Shown here: positions 4,101-6,894 of the stretch, piece by piece
Numbering within the stretch: the first letter of the stretch is position 1
Layout: every line of letters starts with the position of its first letter
Assembly: GCA_012515885.1 (NCBI GenBank)
Contig: JAAYXN010000425.1
Coordinates: forward strand, 1-6,894
Length of the DNA: 6,894 nucleotides
Direction: 5' to 3'
DNA from: Rhodococcus sp. (in: high G+C Gram-positive bacteria)
GTDB taxonomy: Bacteria > Actinomycetota > Actinomycetes > Mycobacteriales > Mycobacteriaceae
Notes under the pieces: generated by a model
The model's database searches: none
Told to the model about the DNA's origin: nothing
The model's input: only the letters and a program-made list of their open reading frames with translations
Translations under genes and position numbers: made by a program

Positions 4101-6893
4101 CGCATTGAACTCGGTGAAATTGAGTCCGCGCTGCTCTCACATCCGGAAGTTTCAGCAGCGATCGTCCGCGTACATGCTGCCGTGCATGACGGTCAGACAC
4201 ACGAAAGCCTTGTCGGCTACGTGGTGCCCACACAGATCCCCAGCGATCCCGCACACCCCCAACTCGATACCGCTAGCGTTCTCGCTCACGTCGCGAGTTC
4301 GATGCCCCGGCACATGGTGCCGTCCTCACTCATTCCGCTTGAGCGCATCCCGCTCACCGTCAACGGCAAGCTCGATGCCCGCGCCCTTCCCGAGCCCGAA
4401 CCGGTTGGGGACCGCGAGTTCGTGGCGCCGCGCACCGACACCGAGCGCACTGTGGCTGCGGTCTTCGCTGCGGTCCTCGACGACGTTGATCGAGAGATCG
4501 GCGCCAGCGATGAGTTCTTCGATCTTGGCGGCAACTCACTGATCGCTACCCGCGTGATCGCCCGCATCAATGAGGCGTGTGGAGTGGACCTTCGCGTGCG
4601 TGAGCTATTTGACGCATCCTCGGTGTCGGCTCTCGCCCAGCGCATCGACACCCTGTCCGGTGGAGACACCCAGGCCCGCGGACCGGTCCTTGAGGCTGGG
4701 CCGCGCCCGGAACACATCCCGCTGGCACCGGCGCAGCAACGTATCTGGTTCGCCAACCAGTACGACACGTCGTCAGCGGCCTACAACATTGCGTTCGGGA
4801 TCAGACTGACCGGCGACCTCGATGTCGAGGCGCTGCAACGCTCGGTCCTCGACGTGCTGGATCGGCACGAGTCGTTACGCACGACGTACCCGAGCCACGA
4901 AGGCATGCCCACGCAGGTAGTGCTGCCGACGGCCGCAGTGATGAACGGCTTGGATGTCACCGAGGTCTCTAGCTCAGCGGAGCTGACGGAACGTCTGAGT
5001 AGCTTCGCGAAAGCCGGATTCGACGTGGCCGCGGAAGTGCCGATCCGGGCGGTGCTGTACCGGGTTGGCGGCGAAGATACGCAGCCGAGAGGCGAACTTG
5101 CTGAATACGTCATCGCGATGGCTGTGCACCATATTGCTGGTGACGGTGCGTCCATGGGTGTGCTTGCTCGGGACTTGATGACGGCGTATTCGTCGCGGGT
5201 TGCCGGTACTGCGCCCGTGTGGGATGAGCTGGTCGTCCAGTACGCGGACTACGCACTTTGGCAGCGCGAGCGGATGGAAACAGTCGTCGACGCGCCTGAA
5301 GGTGACGGCAGCGACCCAGATGACAGCGACCCAGATACGGAGCTGGGTCGCCAACTGGAGTACTGGACCCGCCAGCTCGCCGATGCTCCGGAAAAGATTG
5401 AACTGCCCACCGACTACGCCCGACCATCGCAGCAGTCGATGCGTGGTGGGTCGGTGCCGTTCACGATTGATGCGCAGACGCACGCTGAGCTTGCTCGCCT
5501 CGCAGCCTCCAGCGATGCCACGCTTTTCATGGCTGTGCATGCGGCTTTGAGTGCGCTGCTTGCTCGTCTGGCAGCCACTGACGACGTGGTGATCGGTACT
5601 CCGATTGCGGGCCGCGGCGCTGCTGCTCTCGATGATTTGGTCGGCATGTTTGTGGGCACCTTAGCGCTTCGCGCCAAGGTGGATCCGCAGATGCCGTTCC
5701 GTGAACTATTGCGTGGTGTTCGCGACACTGACCTGGACGCATTCGCCCACGCGGACGTGTCGTTCGAACACATCGTTGAAGCCCTCGATGTTCCGCGATC
5801 AACAGCACATAGCCCGATCTTCCAGGTGATGCTCTCGTTCCAAAACTTCGCTCCGGTGCGGCTAGAGTTGCCGTCTCTGCAGGTGGAACAGGTCGATATT
5901 GACCTCGATACTGCACAGTTCGACCTGACATTTACGCTCGCACAGCATCATGATGACGACGGGCGACCGGCAGGTCTGGACGGCAAGATCGAGTACGCGA
6001 GCGACCTGTTCACCGCGGCGGGAGCCCGCACCCTGGGCCAGCGCTTCGCGCGTTTCGTTGCCGCGGTGGTGGCTGACCCTGAGGCCGCGATCGGCGATAT
6101 CGAGTTGCTGACTGACAGCGAACGGCGTGAACAACACGACCAGACGACGTGGGTGGACTACCTTCCCGCCACAGCGCCGCAACTTATCGAGAGCCAAATC
6201 GCCCGTACCCCGGATGCGCCTGCCCTGGTGTTCGAGGACCAGCAGTTGACGTACGCGGAGTTCGGTCATCGCATCAATCAATTTGCCCGGCATCTCATCT
6301 CGGTCGGAGTGGGGCCAGAGTCGCCGGTGGCGATCGCGATGGAACGCTCGTTTGAGATGGTGATCGCAATGCACGCGGTGCAGGCCGCTGGCGGCGCGTA
6401 CCTGCCGATTGAGCCCACTGATCCGCAGGATCGCCGCGACTATGTCCTGGAAACAGCGCGGCCAACCTGCGTCCTGACTTCGGTCGATCATGTCGGTCTT
6501 TTTGCCCACCTGCCGTGCCCGGTGGTGGCACTCGACGACATCGAGTTCCAGGGCACACTCAGCGAGTACTCGACGTCACCGATTGCCGACGCTGACCGGC
6601 TGGGCAGCCTGCACCCGTCTAACACGGCGTACATGATCTTCACGTCCGGCTCCACGGGACGGCCTAAGGGCGTCCAGATTCCGCATCGCGGCCTCGTCAA
6701 CCAGATGTATTGGATGAGCCAGGCTCACGATATGGGTCCGCACGACGCGGTTATTCATAAGACACCGTTCACCTTTGACGTCGCGGTGTGGGAGCTGTTC
6801 GTGCCGCTGTGCGTCGGCGCGCGCATCGTGATTGCCCGCCCGGGTGGTCACCGCGACCTGGCGTACCTGACCGAACTGTCGCACCACCACTCT
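3..6893 (+). CDS. Multimodular nonribosomal peptide synthetase, internal fragment (A-T-C-A-T-C-A), partial at both ends
   Basis: An NRPS megasynthase that builds a peptide by thiotemplate assembly, presumably in the cytoplasm. Seen directly: an uninterrupted frame of 2,297 codons with no stop and recognisable core motifs in collinear order. These are A3-A10 of a first adenylation domain, a carrier (LGGNS), condensation motifs with HHIAADG, a complete second adenylation domain, a second carrier (LGGNS), a second condensation domain with HHIAGDG, and the N-terminal part of a third adenylation domain. From family knowledge, each C-A-T module adds one residue, so the fragment accounts for at least three residues. 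Start, loading module and release domain lie outside, and the full protein must be much larger. Catalytic residues are intact in every domain where they can be seen, so nothing suggests a pseudogene. The final product and gene name cannot be assigned. Long open frames on the other strand and in other frames are shadows of this high-G+C gene. Confidence 0.98.
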   Translation, partial: MIWEQIEVGELLRQAQCDEVPGNASAPISDADRTRPITANDIAYIIYTSGTTGQPKGVLVPQRGLRDYFVGQVEIIGLADSDAAANARILYFSSPSFDATIFDFAMVFGSGATMIVSPPAIYGGDELAALIRDEDITHAGFRPAVLASIAPDQVPSLRVVLVGGDAVSRELVGRWSGVRPLINCYGPTETTVVAVDDVLDPQQRNVTIGTPVRGSYVVVLDTRLRPVPVGVSGELYIGGSGVAAGYNNRVALTSERFIADPFGPPGARLYRTGDLVRWNLDGRLEYQGRNDFQLKIRGFRIELGEIDSVIGAHEDVEFVATYGYTDPSSGVESLIAYVCPRAGASPEPTALAQFAARSLPRYMVPAAITIIDSVPLTSSAKVDRAALPAPQFLATAHEYRAPVTPFEHLVAEVYTEVLGTERAGLDDGFFDLGGNSLVATKVVSRLNSAIGADIGVRTLFEAPTVAALAERLEAASSAPSRAALRPFERRDPIPLSLAQQRIWFLSRLEPESPAYNLPFAVRMRGAVDVDALQQALVDVIERHEALRTVFPDSVDGPRQQILRAHEASPELTPTVIDSSETADLLAGLAARGFDVTCEPPLRAQLWQIAGGGDSENDDVSEYVLGMVVHHIAADGWSLGPLGRDVMVAYSARARGEELSWEPLPVQYADYALWQREVLGEETDAASLAATQVEFWTRTLDGAPPELPLPLDRPRPATQSHRGGTVDFVIPASTHAALDSLARANQASLFMVLHSAFAVLLRRFGAGDDIVVGTPVAGRGEKGLDELIGMFVNTLVLRTQVRGDASFIEVLDDVRTADLRALGHTEIPFERLVEAIDPPRAAGRHPLFQVMLSVENLGHNEFTLPGLDVSLEEIDAGVAKFDLQLTISDPTVALTSPAAESDTDGVRATMAYAQDLFDRTTVQQLVDGFLRVLTSITENPELPVGDISVLALDDAAALTPVRGPIWDGEPEVLGDIFAAAAAEHSDSPAVRYLGETMTYGELFERARRLSAVLVAHGAGPDTFVALAIARSADSVIAMWATALSGAAFMPVDPNYPAERIRTMIADSGAVVGVTTSDLRPSLPDTIDWLDLGDANAPVAPTPVTPTRPSVTCDHAAYLIYTSGSTGVPKGVVVTHRGLAEFADEQRERYGVSASSRPLHLSSPSFDAAVLDLLLAARSGAELVVAPAAVYADEPLRELMIREKVTHTFVTPSVLGTMDPAGLDDLEAISVGGEMVTPTTVQRWSPGRRLFNGYGPTETTIMSNISDPLEPGQRITVGGPIRGMSAMVLDDRLRPAPVGVAGELYLAGPGLARGYHRRHSLTSERFVAHPYGTPGERMYRTGDIVRWTPERTVEYVGRADSQIKLRGQRIELGEIESALLSHPEVSAAIVRVHAAVHDGQTHESLVGYVVPTQIPSDPAHPQLDTASVLAHVASSMPRHMVPSSLIPLERIPLTVNGKLDARALPEPEPVGDREFVAPRTDTERTVAAVFAAVLDDVDREIGASDEFFDLGGNSLIATRVIARINEACGVDLRVRELFDASSVSALAQRIDTLSGGDTQARGPVLEAGPRPEHIPLAPAQQRIWFANQYDTSSAAYNIAFGIRLTGDLDVEALQRSVLDVLDRHESLRTTYPSHEGMPTQVVLPTAAVMNGLDVTEVSSSAELTERLSSFAKAGFDVAAEVPIRAVLYRVGGEDTQPRGELAEYVIAMAVHHIAGDGASMGVLARDLMTAYSSRVAGTAPVWDELVVQYADYALWQRERMETVVDAPEGDGSDPDDSDPDTELGRQLEYWTRQLADAPEKIELPTDYARPSQQSMRGGSVPFTIDAQTHAELARLAASSDATLFMAVHAALSALLARLAATDDVVIGTPIAGRGAAALDDLVGMFVGTLALRAKVDPQMPFRELLRGVRDTDLDAFAHADVSFEHIVEALDVPRSTAHSPIFQVMLSFQNFAPVRLELPSLQVEQVDIDLDTAQFDLTFTLAQHHDDDGRPAGLDGKIEYASDLFTAAGARTLGQRFARFVAAVVADPEAAIGDIELLTDSERREQHDQTTWVDYLPATAPQLIESQIARTPDAPALVFEDQQLTYAEFGHRINQFARHLISVGVGPESPVAIAMERSFEMVIAMHAVQAAGGAYLPIEPTDPQDRRDYVLETARPTCVLTSVDHVGLFAHLPCPVVALDDIEFQGTLSEYSTSPIADADRLGSLHPSNTAYMIFTSGSTGRPKGVQIPHRGLVNQMYWMSQAHDMGPHDAVIHKTPFTFDVAVWELFVPLCVGARIVIARPGGHRDLAYLTELSHHHS
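279..298 (+). repeat. 20-bp exact repeat shared by the A4 regions of A1 and A2 (copy 1)
   Basis: Bases 279-298 are identical to 3480-3499. Both encode the SSPSFDA segment at core A4, in the same frame. This is a homologous-domain repeat within the gene, not a mobile element. The identity includes synonymous positions, which fits common descent of these two domains or local gene conversion. Confidence 0.85.
1206..1427 (+). other. Peptidyl carrier (thiolation) domain T1
   Basis: Carrier domain of about 74 residues (402-475). It holds the A1 substrate as a thioester on a 4'-phosphopantetheine arm. The attachment motif is DDGFFDLGGNS, with the modified serine at residue 436 (codon 1308-1310). 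The helix after it, starting LVATKVVSRL, and the C-terminal LFEAPTVAALAERL segment are standard for condensation-facing carriers. It follows A1 after a short linker and precedes C1 by about 16 residues (SSAPSRAALRPFERRD), with no epimerisation domain between. The bound residue is therefore expected to reach C1 in the L form. It needs a phosphopantetheinyl transferase, which is not encoded here. Confidence 0.96.
1476..2849 (+). other. Condensation domain C1, probably LCL type
   Basis: Forms the peptide bond between the chain on T1 and the amino acid on T2. Residues about 492-949, roughly 458 residues, is the usual length. Motifs in order: C1 IPLSLAQQRIWFL (493-505), C2 RHEALRTVF (542-550), C3 MVVHHIAADGWSLG with catalytic His630 and the structural Asp634, C4 YADYALWQRE (667-676), C5 IGMFVNTLVLR (787-797) and C6 HPLFQVMLS (844-852). 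The upstream module is A-T without an epimerisation domain, and I see no extra N-terminal HHxxxxxD motif of the dual C/E type. An LCL assignment follows from that context. LCL and DCL domains of actinobacteria are hard to separate by eye, so the subtype is inference. A stretch at 643-664 and a variable loop near residues 893-904 (LTSPAAESDTDG) vary normally in the family. Confidence 0.95.
3288..3317 (+). repeat. Imperfect 15-bp in-frame tandem duplication in A2
   Basis: Two adjacent 15-bp units, 3288-3302 and 3303-3317, differ at one base (G or A at the first base of the third codon). They encode PVAPT followed by PVTPT (residues 1096-1105). The duplication lies in the loop between cores A2 and A3 of the second adenylation domain, a region of variable length in the family, so the frame and probably the fold are kept. 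It looks like replication slippage followed by one substitution. Confidence 0.9.
3480..3499 (+). repeat. 20-bp exact repeat shared by the A4 regions of A1 and A2 (copy 2)
   Basis: Second copy of the 20-bp stretch at 279-298, spanning core A4 of the second adenylation domain. Flanking bases diverge at once on both sides. The third adenylation domain lacks it. Confidence 0.85.
4419..4655 (+). other. Peptidyl carrier (thiolation) domain T2
   Basis: Carrier domain of about 79 residues (1473-1551). It carries the A2 substrate and then the elongated chain. The attachment motif is DEFFDLGGNS, with the phosphopantetheine serine at residue 1512 (codon 4536-4538). It continues into LIATRVIARINEACGVDL and LFDASSVSALAQRI. 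A 17-bp stretch spanning its FDLGG codons (4518-4534) is identical to T1 (1290-1306). It leads directly, across about 20 linker residues, into C2 without an epimerisation domain, so an L-configured residue is the default prediction. Confidence 0.96.
4716..6110 (+). other. Condensation domain C2 with atypical C3 and C5 residues
   Basis: Transfers the chain from T2 to the residue selected by A3. About residues 1572-2036 (465 residues). Motifs: C1 IPLAPAQQRIWFANQ (1572-1586), C2 RHESLRTTY (1621-1629), C3 MAVHHIAGDGASMG with catalytic His1710 and Asp1714, C4 YADYALWQRE (1747-1756), C5 VGMFVGTLALR (1880-1890) and C6 HSPIFQVMLS (1936-1945). The catalytic histidine is present, so activity is expected. 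Two positions differ from C1 and the common consensus: Trp to Ala right after HHxxxDG (residue 1716), and Asn to Gly in FVNT (residue 1885). An acidic Gly/Ser/Asp/Pro loop after C4 (about 1763-1781) contains a 15-bp tandem duplication. Context suggests the LCL subtype, but the atypical residues leave this less certain than for C1. Confidence 0.94.
5307..5336 (+). repeat. Imperfect 15-bp in-frame tandem duplication in C2
   Basis: Two adjacent 15-bp units, 5307-5321 and 5322-5336, differ at one base (G or A at the second base). They encode GSDPD followed by DSDPD (residues 1769-1778). The unit sits in an acidic, disordered-looking loop after the C4 motif YADYALWQRE, where C1 has the shorter segment VLGEETDAASLAATQ. 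The frame is preserved. Confidence 0.92.
6180..6893 (+). other. Adenylation domain A3, N-terminal part only (cut after core A4)
   Basis: First roughly 238 residues of a third adenylation domain (2060-2297). Motifs: A1 LTYAEF (2082-2087), A2 AAGGAYLPIEP (2128-2138) with Glu2137 where Asp is more common, A3 YMIFTSGSTGRPKG (2210-2223) and A4 FTFDVAVWELF. The first pocket positions are D2259, V2260 and W2263; the other seven lie beyond the window. D-V-W opens the well-known serine code (DVWHLSLIDK), so serine is a possibility but not a prediction. The A4 region reads KTPFTFDVAVWELF, the widespread TFDVSVWE-type wording. A1 and A2 instead read SSPSFDA, so this domain seems to belong to a different A-domain lineage. 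The domain must continue downstream, normally followed by another carrier. Confidence 0.94.
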
Positions 6894-6894
6894 G

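Larger units (their letters stand above)
2913..4391 (+). other. Adenylation domain A2, complete; substrate unassigned
   Basis: Complete adenylation domain (about residues 971-1463, 493 residues, normal length). Motifs: A1 MTYGEL (996-1001), A2 SGAAFMPVDPNYP (1043-1055), A3 YLIYTSGSTGVPKG (1116-1129), A4 FDAA (1164-1167), A5 NGYGPTE (1250-1256), A7 YRTGDI (1337-1342), A8 starting GRADSQIKLRG (1355-1374), A9 MPRHMVP and A10 NGKLDARAL with Lys1456. Pocket residues by hand alignment are D1165, A1166, L1169, F1207, S1228, G1230, G1251, I1259, M1260 and K1456. The leading Asp fits an ordinary alpha-amino acid. I recognise no published code with this combination, so the substrate is open; the lining suggests a neutral residue. 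The A2-A3 linker holds a Pro/Thr-rich segment with a 15-bp tandem duplication (3288-3317). In wording around A4 (SSPSFDA) it is closer to A1 than to A3. Confidence 0.96.

Noticed and set aside
1290..4534. 17-bp identical stretches in T1/T2 (1290-1306, 4518-4534) and in C1/C2 (1998-2014, 5238-5254) as possible recombination or insertion sites
   Set aside because: They encode the strongly conserved FDLGG and QYADYA motifs in frame, so homology of repeated domains explains them.
3901..4542. Plus-strand open frame of 213 codons in another frame over A2-T2
   Set aside because: It overlaps the A7-A10 and LGGNS motifs of the NRPS frame, and its translation is low-information Ser/Pro/Arg-rich.
4656..4715. 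T2-C2 linker as a possible protein boundary or docking site
   Set aside because: The frame continues without stop or start, and the linker is of ordinary intra-protein length.
5862..6509. Minus-strand open frame of 215 codons opposite C2 and A3
   Set aside because: It is antisense to C2 motif-bearing sequence and the C2-A3 linker, with an Arg/His-rich composition and no known motif.
1..6894. CRISPR array, tRNA/rRNA, insertion sequence, promoter or terminator
   Set aside because: There are no regularly spaced repeats, no transposase-like frame and no intergenic gap. The entire window is read as coding.

Overview
The whole window lies inside one giant gene. A single plus-strand frame is open from base 3 to base 6893 (2,297 codons, codon n starting at base 3n). 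I read it codon by codon and found no stop. It has neither a start nor an end here, so both are outside the window. The protein is a multimodular nonribosomal peptide synthetase (NRPS), and the fragment covers parts of three consecutive modules: [A1 (5' part missing)-T1]-[C1-A2-T2]-[C2-A3 (3' part missing)].

Layout: A1 adenylation domain about 3-1166; T1 carrier about 1206-1427 (phosphopantetheine serine codon 1308-1310); C1 condensation about 1476-2849 (HHxxxDG at 1887-1907); A2 adenylation about 2913-4391; T2 carrier about 4419-4655 (serine codon 4536-4538); C2 condensation about 4716-6110 (HHxxxDG at 5127-5147); A3 adenylation about 6180 to the window end, cut just after the A4 motif. No epimerisation, methyltransferase, cyclisation or thioesterase domain is visible. 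There is no non-coding stretch, promoter, terminator, RNA gene, mobile element or CRISPR array. The only gaps between domains are linkers of roughly 15-25 residues.

Working model (inference): A1 loads an amino acid on T1; C1 joins it and anything upstream to the amino acid loaded by A2 on T2; C2 passes that chain to the residue chosen by A3. Hand-read pocket codes are DAFGLGCVVK for A1 (Leu-like, tentative), DALFSGGIMK for A2 (no match that I know) and D-V-W so far for A3 (compatible with Ser). The final peptide cannot be named from this fragment.

Organism: G+C is near 60-63% by hand counts of sample lines. The protein wording (for example YADYALWQRE and SSPSFDA) resembles NRPSs of mycolic-acid actinobacteria (Mycobacteriales: Rhodococcus, Gordonia, Nocardia and relatives). 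Four in-frame TTA codons and moderate G+C argue against Streptomyces. A Rhodococcus-like host is my best guess, but it is only a guess.

Most notable beyond the domain architecture: two imperfect 15-bp in-frame tandem duplications in loops of A2 and C2, an unassigned A2 pocket code, uncommon residues in C2 motifs and in the A1 pocket wall, and A domains that look like two different lineages within one protein.
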